Assembly: GCA_031280325.1 (NCBI GenBank)
Contig: JAITGW010000165.1
Span: forward strand, 1-8,368
Reading direction: 5' to 3'
From: Oscillospiraceae bacterium
Lineage (GTDB): Bacteria > Bacillota > Clostridia > Oscillospirales > Oscillospiraceae
Length of the DNA: 8,368 nucleotides
Below the pieces are notes generated by a model. It made no database searches. It saw only the letters and a list, made by a program, of their open reading frames with translations, and was not told the DNA's origin. Within the stretch, counting starts at the first letter, position 1. The number at the start of each line of letters is the position of its first letter. Of this stretch, positions 1 to 5,986 are shown piece by piece. The position numbers and the translations under genes were made by a program.

Positions 1-652
1 TAACACTGAGCGCGCTGCCCGAAATGTCACCGGCGGCGCGGAGCATATATGACAAGCCCAGCACCGCAAGCGCCGCGCCGCTTACTCCGCGTGAGGTGCT
101 AAGCAGCTGCGCAAGCAGCAGCGTCACAGCCGCAAAGAACACGCCGACGCCGAACACCGCAAACGAATATGCCGCGGCGCCCGCAAAATCGCCGCCAATG
201 CCCGACGCCGAGACTAGAAGCGTTGTAAAAACAGCGATTATAAGGTTGAGCGCGAACACGAATTTCATCACTGAAAATGCGCCTGTCAGCTGTCCGACGG
301 GCAGGCTGCGGAACATTTCAAGCCGTCCAAGCTCCTCGTCAGAGCGGGTGTGGCGGTTGACAAGAAAGATGTTCATAACCGCCGAGGCAATGAACATCCA
401 CACGCTCATCTCCTGTGAGAAAAGCATGGCGGCGCTTGGCGCAGCTCCGCCATAAACGGGGCCCATCATGCCGATCATCGCGGGGGATTTAAGCATTTCG
501 GCAACGCTTGCCCTTGCCGCTTCATCGGGGAACAGCGACGGGAAATAAGCTGCTGTCGCAAAGGTGAACAGCACGAGAGCCGCCGCCCAAATCGCGCTGA
601 CGATCCTCTCCCGCCTGGCGATAAAGCGCAGATACGTCCAAAATCCCGCCAT
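1..652 (-). CDS. ABC-2 type exporter permease, N-terminal 217 residues (3' end outside window)
   Basis: Membrane subunit of an ABC exporter, paired with the ATPase immediately upstream. Translating down from the ATG at 650-652 gives an open frame to the window edge with no stop. I see about five hydrophobic segments, near residues 18-36, 83-98, 126-147, 160-184 and 189-207. Between the second and third lies the cytoplasmic motif NRHTRSDEELGRLEMFRSLP (99-118). From memory, this (R-H-T-R-x-[DE]-E-x-G-R-x-E) is characteristic of the COG3559 group, annotated as putative exporters of polyketide antibiotics, whose members run about 530 residues, so over half is missing here. The start is supported by a GGGAGG ribosome site 8 nt upstream and by only 2 bp separating it from the ATPase stop. 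Co-transcription with tetR and the ATPase is inferred from spacing. The substrate cannot be read from sequence. The family assignment is quite sure; a polyketide substrate is only the family label. Confidence 0.88.
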   Translation of the reverse strand, partial: MAGFWTYLRFIARRERIVSAIWAAALVLFTFATAAYFPSLFPDEAARASVAEMLKSPAMIGMMGPVYGGAAPSAAMLFSQEMSVWMFIASAVMNIFLVNRHTRSDEELGRLEMFRSLPVGQLTGAFSVMKFVFALNLIIAVFTTLLVSASGIGGDFAGAAAYSFAVFGVGVFFAAVTLLLAQLLSTSRGVSGAALAVLGLSYMLRAAGDISGSALSV

Positions 653-654
653 AG

Positions 655-1374
655 TTATGCCCTCCCCGCGTACTCTGAAAGGAAGAATTCTTCAAGCGAA
701 GCTCCCGCGGCCTGCGCGGTAATCTCGGACATCGTTCCGTCAGCAACAATTTTGCCCGCGCGGATTATGCTGACGGTATCGGCGAGTTTTTCAACCTCGC
801 TTATTATATGACTCGACAGCAGGATGCTCTTGCCTCCGCGCTTGAGTTCCCCGACACACTCTTGAAACACGTTTTCCATAAGAGGGTCAAGCCCGCTCGT
901 CGGCTCGTCGAGAATAAACAGCTCGGCGTCGCTTGCGAGAGCGGAAACAAGGGCGACCTTCTGGCGGTTTCCCTTGCTATAGGTGCGGCATTTTTTCGTC
1001 GGATCGAGCTCGAAGCGCTCGATCATAAGCGCGCGGAGAGATTTGTCGGCGTGCGCCGCTCCCCGCAGGGAGAGAAAGAGATCGATAACTTCGCCGCCGG
1101 TGAGATTGCCCCACAGATTGACGTCACCCGGTACGAACGCGACGCGCTTGTGCAGCTCTACAGCGTTTTTCCAGGCATCCTTGCCGAACAGCCGAACTTC
1201 GCCGCTTGTCGCCTTGAGTATCGCGAGCATACAGTGTATTGTCGTTGTCTTTCCCGCTCCGTTCGGTCCGAGAAAGGCGCGGACTTCGCCCGGCCTCGCC
1301 GTCATGTCGATGCCATCAAGCGCTGTAAACCTGCCGAATTTCTTTACAAGTCCGCGGATTTCAAACGTGTTCAT
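655..1374 (-). CDS. ABC transporter ATP-binding protein of a drug-type exporter
   Basis: Cytoplasmic ATPase subunit (239 residues, full length for the family) that powers the ABC-2 permease encoded directly downstream. Visible motifs are Walker A GPNGAGKT (36-43), ABC signature YSKGNRQKV (132-140), Walker B LFILDEP (152-158), D-loop SGLDP (160-164) and switch His189 in SSHI. The signature departs from LSGGQ, and the Q-loop region reads FVPGDVNLW without a clear Gln. Both are usual in this exporter subgroup and do not suggest inactivity. The ATG at 1372-1374 overlaps the tetR stop as ATGA, and an AGGAGG box lies 10 nt upstream inside the end of tetR, so translation is probably coupled. Transcription is expected from the tetR promoter, hence under TetR control. 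Function is confident; the transported compound is unknown. Confidence 0.95.
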   Translation of the reverse strand: MNTFEIRGLVKKFGRFTALDGIDMTARPGEVRAFLGPNGAGKTTTIHCMLAILKATSGEVRLFGKDAWKNAVELHKRVAFVPGDVNLWGNLTGGEVIDLFLSLRGAAHADKSLRALMIERFELDPTKKCRTYSKGNRQKVALVSALASDAELFILDEPTSGLDPLMENVFQECVGELKRGGKSILLSSHIISEVEKLADTVSIIRAGKIVADGTMSEITAQAAGASLEEFFLSEYAGRA

Positions 1375-1991
1375 GCTAAAAATTCCTCCTTGTACAAATT
1401 GTTTTTAAGCATCGCAGCGGCGCGGTTAAATTTCTGCAGCAGCTCGTCAAGATCAGTTTCACCCCTGTGCCATTCGTCAGCGAGTCCGCTTGACATGTAC
1501 ATGAGCAGCTCTGCCACAGACTGTGGATCAACTCCTCCTTTGAAGCGGGAGTTGTCAACGCCGCGAAGCAATACATCCTCGCGCAGCGAAAAGGATTCTC
1601 CAAGCAGGCGTTCAATGTAAGGGCGAACCGTATCGTCCCGCTCGTAATACATGGAGGTTAGGAACGCGAGCAAATTGGCGCTGCGATTCATAAAAGAGAG
1701 CTTGATCTCCAGGGACAGCTGTATGCGCTCGAAAAAATCGTCGGTGAGAATTTTGTGAGCGTTGCGCCGAAACTCCTCCCACACGGTATTTACGGCGTAC
1801 TCGCACACATATTCATACGCGCCGCGCTTGGTTCCAAAATAGCTGAAAATCATGGCTTTGCTGATCCCGGCGGACGCCGCCAGATCCATTGCGGATGTTT
1901 TTTTGTATCCGTTTTTCGCAAACGCCGCGAGCGCGCCGTTTATCACGCGCTCCCGCTTGCCGGCGGGAAGCGAGGCAAAGGTGTTTTTCAA
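1371..1991 (-). CDS. TetR/AcrR-family transcriptional repressor, probable regulator of the ABC exporter
   Basis: DNA-binding repressor of 206 residues, a normal TetR length. The N-terminal helix-turn-helix is clear: helix 1 around 11-28 ([19 protein letters not shown]), then [21 protein letters not shown] at about 32-52, where [11 protein letters not shown] matches the TetR recognition helix. The C-terminal ligand/dimer domain (about 60-206) is variable, as usual. The start is TTG at 1989-1991, preceded by a GGGAG box 9 nt away. The next in-frame Met (residue 35) would cut into the HTH, so TTG is preferred. It is first in an operon with the exporter ATPase (4-bp overlap) and permease. The promoter just upstream carries a perfect inverted repeat across its -10 box, so autorepression and ligand-relieved control of the exporter are inferred. 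The inducer is unknown. Confidence 0.93.
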   Translation of the reverse strand: MKNTFASLPAGKRERVINGALAAFAKNGYKKTSAMDLAASAGISKAMIFSYFGTKRGAYEYVCEYAVNTVWEEFRRNAHKILTDDFFERIQLSLEIKLSFMNRSANLLAFLTSMYYERDDTVRPYIERLLGESFSLREDVLLRGVDNSRFKGGVDPQSVAELLMYMSSGLADEWHRGETDLDELLQKFNRAAAMLKNNLYKEEFLA

Positions 1992-2000
1992 AAAATTTAT

Positions 2001-2005
2001 CTCCC
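2001..2005 (-). promoter_or_regulatory. Ribosome binding site deciding the tetR TTG start
   Basis: GGGAG on the minus strand lies 9 nt upstream of the TTG start codon. No in-frame ATG or GTG lies between this box and residue 35, so it supports initiation at TTG. A rare start codon would lower repressor output relative to the ATG-started exporter genes. Confidence 0.6.
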
Positions 2006-2010
2006 TAAAT

Positions 2011-2038
2011 GGGTTACGATATGATTATATCGTAAACC
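2011..2038. promoter_or_regulatory. Probable TetR operator: inverted repeat over the -10 box
   Basis: The perfect 9-bp arms TTACGATAT (2014-2022) and ATATCGTAA (2027-2035) are separated by 4 bp. After one mismatch the symmetry continues for two more G/C pairs, giving a near-palindrome of 28 bp. The site covers the whole -10 element and the predicted transcription start, the classic location for a self-repressing TetR operator. The symmetry is seen directly; binding by this TetR is inferred from position. Confidence 0.75.
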
Positions 2039-2052
2039 GATTCGGTTGTCAA
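2024..2052 (-). promoter_or_regulatory. Consensus sigma-A promoter of the tetR-exporter operon
   Basis: On the minus strand a perfect -35 TTGACA (2047-2052) is followed, after exactly 17 bp (2030-2046), by a perfect -10 TATAAT (2024-2029). The predicted transcript starts near 2017 and has a leader of about 25 nt before the TTG of tetR. A full 12/12 consensus match with ideal spacing predicts a strong promoter that needs a repressor, which fits the operator lying over its -10 box. Confidence 0.88.
2035..2047. repeat. Second, 13-bp palindrome in the tetR promoter spacer
   Basis: AACCGA-T-TCGGTT is a perfect palindrome around base 2041. It lies between the -35 and -10 boxes, touches the last base of the -35, and adjoins the larger operator. 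It could be a second operator site for the same TetR, a site for another regulator, or chance. Its two arms do not resemble those of the -10 operator. Confidence 0.45.
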
Positions 2053-2076
2053 TAGCTTATTATTTTTCCTGATAAT
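2046..2076 (+). promoter_or_regulatory. Weak candidate divergent promoter
   Basis: On the plus strand TTGTCA (2046-2051) and GATAAT (2071-2076) each match consensus at 5 of 6 positions, but the 19-bp spacer is longer than ideal. If active, it would fire away from tetR into the region lacking a secure gene, and its -35 overlaps the tetR promoter. Support is limited to these two hexamers. Confidence 0.22.
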
Positions 2077-2130
2077 GAGCATATCCGAACCGCCGCACGT
2101 GATAATTTCGTCAAAAGATGAGAGGGAGGA

Positions 2131-2295
2131 ATGAAAGAAGATCGCCTTCGTGCGGAATGGAGGGGAGCGCGGGTCAGCGCAGCAGAGCAAATTGACAGCG
2201 CGGCAAGCCATATCATGCCGCCAAAATCAAGTCAAACAGTACACTTCCCGGCAAAAGCGCGCGCCGTTGAAACGCCGCCCTTCCTTTTCATATGA
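2131..2295 (+). CDS. Possible 54-residue small protein, unrecognised
   Basis: The frame starts at ATG 2131 (MKEDRLRAEW...) and ends at TGA 2293-2295. A purine-rich GAGAGGGAGGA tract lies directly before the ATG. It resembles a ribosome site, but the strongest core is only about 1-4 nt from the start, closer than normal. The product is hydrophilic and basic at the N-terminus, with no membrane segment, signal peptide or motif I recognise. It would be the only plus-strand gene in the window and could be served by the weak promoter at 2046-2076. Chance opening in GC-rich DNA is at least as likely. Confidence 0.2.
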   Translation: MKEDRLRAEWRGARVSAAEQIDSAASHIMPPKSSQTVHFPAKARAVETPPFLFI

Positions 2296-2593
2296 GGCAG
2301 CCATATCGCAGCTTCCGCAGTAATGAGAAAGAAAACGGCAGCATTACCCGCGCTGCTTGCCTGACGACCCATTTTATATAGTGCCATAAGCGAATTTTCG
2401 AGATTTCGTTTCCCGCAAAGGCCACGCCGACAACGTCAGGGCATTTCGAAGCGCCCGTTTCCGCAAACGGACGCTCCATTTTTTCCGCCTCGCCCTTTAC
2501 AAAGGCGCGAGCGACGGCTTTGAGACCGTCACGAATGCGGATATGATATTTTTCTATAACTTTTTGCCTGCGGTCAGGCGATTTTTCTGCCAA
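2288..2593 (-). CDS. Doubtful 101-residue ORF, possible gene remnant
   Basis: The longest version starts at TTG 2593, 11 nt after the vanW-family stop, with no ribosome site. A shorter version begins at ATG 2477-2479 with an AGGCGG box 5 nt upstream, giving 63 residues. Residues 1-65 are charged and use codons similar to the neighbours (for example the DVVGVAFAGNEI stretch), while the last 30 or so are hydrophobic and basic and look random. I recognise no family. It could be a decayed gene, a small real gene or noise. No function is proposed. Confidence 0.2.
   Translation of the reverse strand: MAEKSPDRRQKVIEKYHIRIRDGLKAVARAFVKGEAEKMERPFAETGASKCPDVVGVAFAGNEISKIRLWHYIKWVVRQAARVMLPFSFSLLRKLRYGCLI
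2564..2586 (+). terminator. Weak intrinsic terminator-like hairpin (plus strand)
   Basis: GCCTG (2566-2570) and CAGGC (2575-2579) form a 5-bp GC-rich stem with a CGGT loop, extendable by a U-G and a U-A pair, followed by GATTTTT. The T-run is on the plus strand only, so it would stop plus-strand transcripts running toward the vanW-family 3' end and would not terminate the vanW-family gene itself. Confidence 0.3.
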
Positions 2594-2604
2594 TGCAAAT
2601 ACCG

Positions 2605-4428
2605 CTAAATTCCGGGCGTATCGTCCGGAGGAGGAGGCACGACCGGAGTTTCCGGAGGCGGAGTGTTTGTTGGCGGAACAGGCGTTGGCGTGGGAACGGG
2701 CTCTGACGTATGCGTCGGAGCAGGCGTATGCGTCGGCGGCGGTGTGTGCGGCGCTTCCGACGGCGTCGGCGTCGGATTCAGGGCGCCGATCGGCACAAGT
2801 ATGATTTCGTTCTGCGCCCGATACTTGCTTGTGGTGATTTTCTCGGTTTTTATGAGCTGGTCATTTCCGTCGTAATAATTCTTATAGGTGACGACCGTCA
2901 TACCCTGATGTCCCGGCGTGTCGCGTACCTCTTTTCCGTCGGGTACCGACGCATCCTCCATGCGCACTATTGTAAAATCCTTGCGGTCTGTGACTTCATA
3001 CGTCAGCTTGACATATCCGGGATCCATTTTCGTCCCCACAACGCGGACGGTGAGCTTACGCCCGTCCACCTTGACATCAAGTCTGATCGGATAATCCGTA
3101 TCGTTTTTAAACTGAAAGTCAATCGTTCCCCAGTTTACCGTCGCGTCGTTTCCGTAGGGCAGATATGCCACGGGGAACATGTGGTTCGCCCTTTCTACAA
3201 TCAGAAGATTTGCGCGCACGGCGCAGTCATATATAGTAGAGGAAACCTGACAGATTCCTCCGCCGATTTCCTGAACGGTCTTTCCGCCGGCATACGCCCC
3301 GGCTTCAAGATAGCCCTTTGCGGCGGTGCGCTTGCCGACCGTCCCGTTGAAAGAAAATGTCTCTCCGGGGTTAAGCAGCTTTCCGTCGCACGCGGCAGAG
3401 GCGAGCTTAATGTTGTTCAGACGGTTGTATGTTCCGGCAATGTTCGTCGTGCGCTCTGTGAGCACGTCACGGAAGAGGATCGCTTCCAGCGCCTCCTTTG
3501 TAATATCCGGCTCGGTAAATATCAGCGGGATTACAATCGTCTCCCCCTCATCGGCGGTCTCCATATCGCGCTGCGCCGCATCCATATCGAAGCTCACGCC
3601 AACAACGCTCTCCGTCACGGAATATGTCTCCGGAACATACGCCGCCGACACCGGCGCAACGTTGATTGAGTTATATATCGCCGCAAGATCAATGTCGCTG
3701 TCCGTATCAATATCTTCCGGCAGCTCATATTCCCGCGTGACCGGCGCAAGCTCTGACAAAGCCTCGTAAAGCGTCTCCACCATGAGGTCATAGACAGCCT
3801 CCGGATCGGCAAGAGCGCTGTGTGTGCCCTTGACAATGCGGATTTCCCGTTCGCCTATCTCATACGTATCGGCTGCCAAACGGATGTTATATTCGCCGGC
3901 CGCCTTATCTGTCGCGGCGCGAACCACGCTCCGGTCGAATTCTGCCGGAACGGTAAGCTCCGTCTCCTTTGACAGACACTTCAAATAGGCGGCGGCGCGC
4001 CCAAAAAATCCGCCATCCCGCCCAAACGCATACGCCAGCTCGGCTGCGCCGGACGTGGACGGAGTCATCCCCGCGTCCGCGGCGGAAACCGTAACCTCGT
4101 CCGCGGCAGACAGCACAATCGTTGCGCGCACGTTCGCCACGCCGGACTCATACCCCGCGTCGAGCAGCGCTTGCGCCGCCTCAAGCTTTGTTTTTCCGCC
4201 GAGGTTTTCGCCCGCGATTATCACGTTGGGATAGATTCTGTCGCTCCCTCCGATAATCGCGCAGCCTCCGATAATCAGAACGAGCAGCAGCGCCATGACT
4301 ATACCAAGCGCAAGCATCGGCTTTGGCAAACCGCCATTTTTGCCGTGCCGCCTCGCGGATCCGTTACTATGTACCGCGTGCGCGGTTTTTTTACCCGCGC
4401 CGCTGATTTTCCAACCGGATAATTTCAT
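2605..4428 (-). CDS. VanW/YoaR-family cell-envelope protein with Pro/Thr-rich C-terminal tail
   Basis: Probable membrane-anchored extracytoplasmic protein of 607 residues. In order: a basic cytoplasmic N-terminus (1-36); one membrane helix (about 38-60) with no clear signal cleavage site; a region (about 65-310) resembling the putative peptidoglycan-binding repeats (YoaR/PG_binding_4) usually found before VanW; the VanW domain (about 327-450) with LNPGETFSFNGTVG (352-365), GGGICQVSSTIY (389-400) and YPIRLDV (446-452); a G5-like beta region (about 470-548); and a low-complexity Pro/Thr tail (551-607). VanW's biochemical role is not established, and the name reflects vancomycin clusters where it is an accessory gene. 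There is no vanHAX here, so resistance should not be inferred. The ATG at 4426-4428 has only a weak ribosome site, but an in-frame TGA two codons upstream rules out an earlier start. A candidate promoter lies 40-70 bp upstream, so it is probably transcribed alone. A wall or envelope role is inferred. Confidence 0.92.
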   Translation of the reverse strand: MKLSGWKISGAGKKTAHAVHSNGSARRHGKNGGLPKPMLALGIVMALLLVLIIGGCAIIGGSDRIYPNVIIAGENLGGKTKLEAAQALLDAGYESGVANVRATIVLSAADEVTVSAADAGMTPSTSGAAELAYAFGRDGGFFGRAAAYLKCLSKETELTVPAEFDRSVVRAATDKAAGEYNIRLAADTYEIGEREIRIVKGTHSALADPEAVYDLMVETLYEALSELAPVTREYELPEDIDTDSDIDLAAIYNSINVAPVSAAYVPETYSVTESVVGVSFDMDAAQRDMETADEGETIVIPLIFTEPDITKEALEAILFRDVLTERTTNIAGTYNRLNNIKLASAACDGKLLNPGETFSFNGTVGKRTAAKGYLEAGAYAGGKTVQEIGGGICQVSSTIYDCAVRANLLIVERANHMFPVAYLPYGNDATVNWGTIDFQFKNDTDYPIRLDVKVDGRKLTVRVVGTKMDPGYVKLTYEVTDRKDFTIVRMEDASVPDGKEVRDTPGHQGMTVVTYKNYYDGNDQLIKTEKITTSKYRAQNEIILVPIGALNPTPTPSEAPHTPPPTHTPAPTHTSEPVPTPTPVPPTNTPPPETPVVPPPPDDTPGI

Positions 4429-4468
4429 TTGTCACGCTCATTTCTGCAATAAATACGCTTTCCCAAGC

Positions 4469-4497
4469 ATTGTAACATATAACGTCAATCCGCGCAA
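4469..4497 (-). promoter_or_regulatory. Candidate extended -10 promoter of the vanW-family gene
   Basis: On the minus strand TACAAT (4469-4474) is preceded by the extended -10 motif TGT (4475-4477). At 17 bp spacing lies a poor -35, TTGCGC (4492-4497). A better -35-like TTGACG (4483-4488) is too close to pair with it. The predicted leader is about 34 nt. This is the best promoter in the gap between hemW and the vanW-family gene. Confidence 0.42.
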
Positions 4498-4521
4498 TAC
4501 GGAAAATTTATAACATTCCGC

Positions 4522-4546
4522 CCGTGTCATATAAAATTTGACACGG
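4522..4546 (-). terminator. Inverted repeat spanning the hemW stop codon, possible terminator
   Basis: Perfect 8-bp arms CCGTGTCA and TGACACGG enclose a 9-nt A/T loop. The hemW TGA falls inside the repeat. On the minus strand it is followed by GCGGAATGTTATAAATTTT, not an immediate U-run, so it is a poor classical terminator. It could act as a 3' stabilising hairpin or a weak terminator separating hemW from the vanW-family gene. Confidence 0.4.
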
Positions 4547-5897
4547 AGTGCAGCTCCGTCTCCGGGAAAAGCGTTGTTTGAAGAGCCGCAAAGTCAGGCT
4601 CCGTCTGCCACGGGGCTACGCGGACAATGCGCTCTCTCCGCTGCGCGTCAAGCAGCTCTCCTATTAGGGTGTTCGACAGCAAAAAGCCCTCCGCAGTAAA
4701 ACGCCAGCGCCCGTCGCGGTAAAGCGCCCAGCCCTGCTCCTCATACATAGCGAGAAGTTCCGCGATCCGTTCCATTCCGACGTTGTAGATGCCGCGGTAC
4801 TCCTCCTCGGAGATTCCGTAAATCGTGCGGAGACGGAGCATGATGTACTCCCGCAGCAGCTCATAGTCCGAAATTTCTTCCGTCGTTTCGATAAGTCCGC
4901 CGCCATTTTTGATTCCGTTGATGTATTTGTCCAGATCTGATACAAGCGTATGCCGCGCGCAGCCGATATAGGAGCTTGCCGACGGACCGAATCCCAAATA
5001 TTCCTGTCCAAGCCAGTATTTTAGATTGTGCCTTGACTCAAACCCGCGCCGTGCGAAGTTTGACACCTCGTATTGATAATATCCGAAGCGCCCCAGAGCG
5101 TCGGCGGCATAGAGATACATATCCGCCTGAACATCGTCGTCCGGCAAAAAGGGCGAATCCTTAAAAACGTAAAACGCCGTTCCCTCCTCAAGCTTCAGCC
5201 CATAGCAGGATATATGGTCGGGATTCAGCGCCGCAATGCGAAGCAGGTCGTCCGCAAAATCCTCCCGCGATTGGTTCGGAAGCCCGTACATTATATCGAC
5301 CGATACGTTCCGAAACCCGGCCGCGCGCGCGCTTTTCACCGCGCGCTCCGCTGTTTTGAAGCTGTGCGCCCGCCCAAGCGACGAGAGATACGACTCCTTT
5401 GCGGACTGGATTCCGATTGAAATCCTGTTGAAGCCGGCGCGGCGCAGACGGCGCAAGTCGTTCAGGCTCACGCTCTCGGGGTTGGCTTCAAGCGTGATCT
5501 CGGCGTCCAGGCTCACATGACCGCGGCGTTTAAGCTCGTCCAGAACGGCGATAAGTCGCGCCGCGCCGAACAGACTCGGCGTCCCGCCGCCGAAATACAC
5601 AGTGTCAATGAGATAGTTGTCAAGCTGCTCTGCGTATTCGCCGATGTGCGTGCGCAGCGCGTCAACATACTGCCACATATTATTCTCGCGCCCGGAGGTA
5701 GAGTAAAAATCGCAATAGGCGCAGCGTGTCTTGCAAAACGGTATATGGACATACACTCCAAGCGGCGCGAGCTTGTGCGCCTCAGGCTCCGGCGCGCGTT
5801 TCTTGGCAAGCCGCCGCACAAGAGCGCTGCGCAGCATCTCGGCGCGCCGTGCAATTTTTGATTTTTTTTGTTTTCCCGTGCTGTCAGCTGCTTTCAT
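4527..5897 (-). CDS. hemW: HemW-type radical SAM protein (heme chaperone family), with N-terminal extension
   Basis: Radical SAM protein of the HemW group, long annotated as oxygen-independent coproporphyrinogen III oxidase. Characterised HemW proteins bind heme and are thought to deliver it to acceptor proteins. Numbering from the ATG at 5895-5897 (456 residues): GVYVHIPFCKTRCAYCDFYS (47-66) carries the CX3CX2C cluster cysteines C55, C59 and C62. YFGGGTPSL is the SAM-binding GGTP motif, LEANPES follows, and HNLKYW is the HemW signature seen with GFGPSASSY. Fe-S and SAM binding is strongly supported. The usual family member starts just before the GVYVHIPFC block and is about 380 residues, so 40-odd Lys/Arg-rich residues are extra. 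ATG 5897 has only a weak GAGA box 8 nt upstream. A TTG at 5988-5990 overlaps the kinase stop and has GGAGG 10 nt upstream, which would give 487 residues. Probably co-transcribed with the upstream kinase gene. Confidence 0.9.
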   Translation of the reverse strand: MKAADSTGKQKKSKIARRAEMLRSALVRRLAKKRAPEPEAHKLAPLGVYVHIPFCKTRCAYCDFYSTSGRENNMWQYVDALRTHIGEYAEQLDNYLIDTVYFGGGTPSLFGAARLIAVLDELKRRGHVSLDAEITLEANPESVSLNDLRRLRRAGFNRISIGIQSAKESYLSSLGRAHSFKTAERAVKSARAAGFRNVSVDIMYGLPNQSREDFADDLLRIAALNPDHISCYGLKLEEGTAFYVFKDSPFLPDDDVQADMYLYAADALGRFGYYQYEVSNFARRGFESRHNLKYWLGQEYLGFGPSASSYIGCARHTLVSDLDKYINGIKNGGGLIETTEEISDYELLREYIMLRLRTIYGISEEEYRGIYNVGMERIAELLAMYEEQGWALYRDGRWRFTAEGFLLSNTLIGELLDAQRRERIVRVAPWQTEPDFAALQTTLFPETELHSVSNFI

Positions 5898-5986
5898 TTT
5901 TATATCTCTATCCCTTTCGCGTGACCAATCAAAGCGTTGCCGGGCGCCGCGCTTTCTGTATACGCGGATAAGCGCAGCGCCCGCCG

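Larger units (their letters stand above)
2060..2604. other. About 545-bp region with no secure gene
   Basis: Between the tetR promoter and the vanW-family gene I see no recognisable protein family, tRNA, rRNA or riboswitch. It contains two weak short ORFs on opposite strands, listed separately, and several short hairpins: 5-bp arms at 2513-2517/2526-2530, 6-bp arms at 2455-2460/2465-2470, 5-bp arms at 2566-2570/2575-2579, and GCGGCA/TGCCGC arms near 2198-2220. It may be decayed coding sequence, a small-RNA region or plain spacer. Confidence 0.5.

Noticed and set aside
808..1620. 270-codon plus-strand open frame
   Set aside because: It lies antisense to the well-supported ABC ATPase and tetR genes, has no family features, and is a by-product of GC-rich codon use on the other strand.
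2014..2211. 65-codon minus-strand ORF upstream of tetR
   Set aside because: It would run across the consensus tetR promoter and operator, has no ribosome site, and its composition looks random.
2640..2770. Possible CRISPR or tandem repeat array
   Set aside because: The near-repeats are irregular, have no spacer pattern, and are fully explained as codons for the Pro/Thr tail of the VanW-family protein.
2710..3669. 319-codon Arg-rich plus-strand open frame
   Set aside because: It is entirely antisense to the VanW-family gene. Its Arg-rich start is the reverse reading of the Pro/Thr-rich tail.
2605..4428. Vancomycin-resistance gene
   Set aside because: VanW domains are widespread in Firmicute envelope proteins. 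No vanH, vanA/B, vanX or VanRS-type genes are present.
4527..5897. HemN coproporphyrinogen III oxidase
   Set aside because: The HNLKYW motif and the CX3CX2CDF cluster match HemW, not HemN, which carries a further Cys directly after the cluster (CX3CX2CXC).
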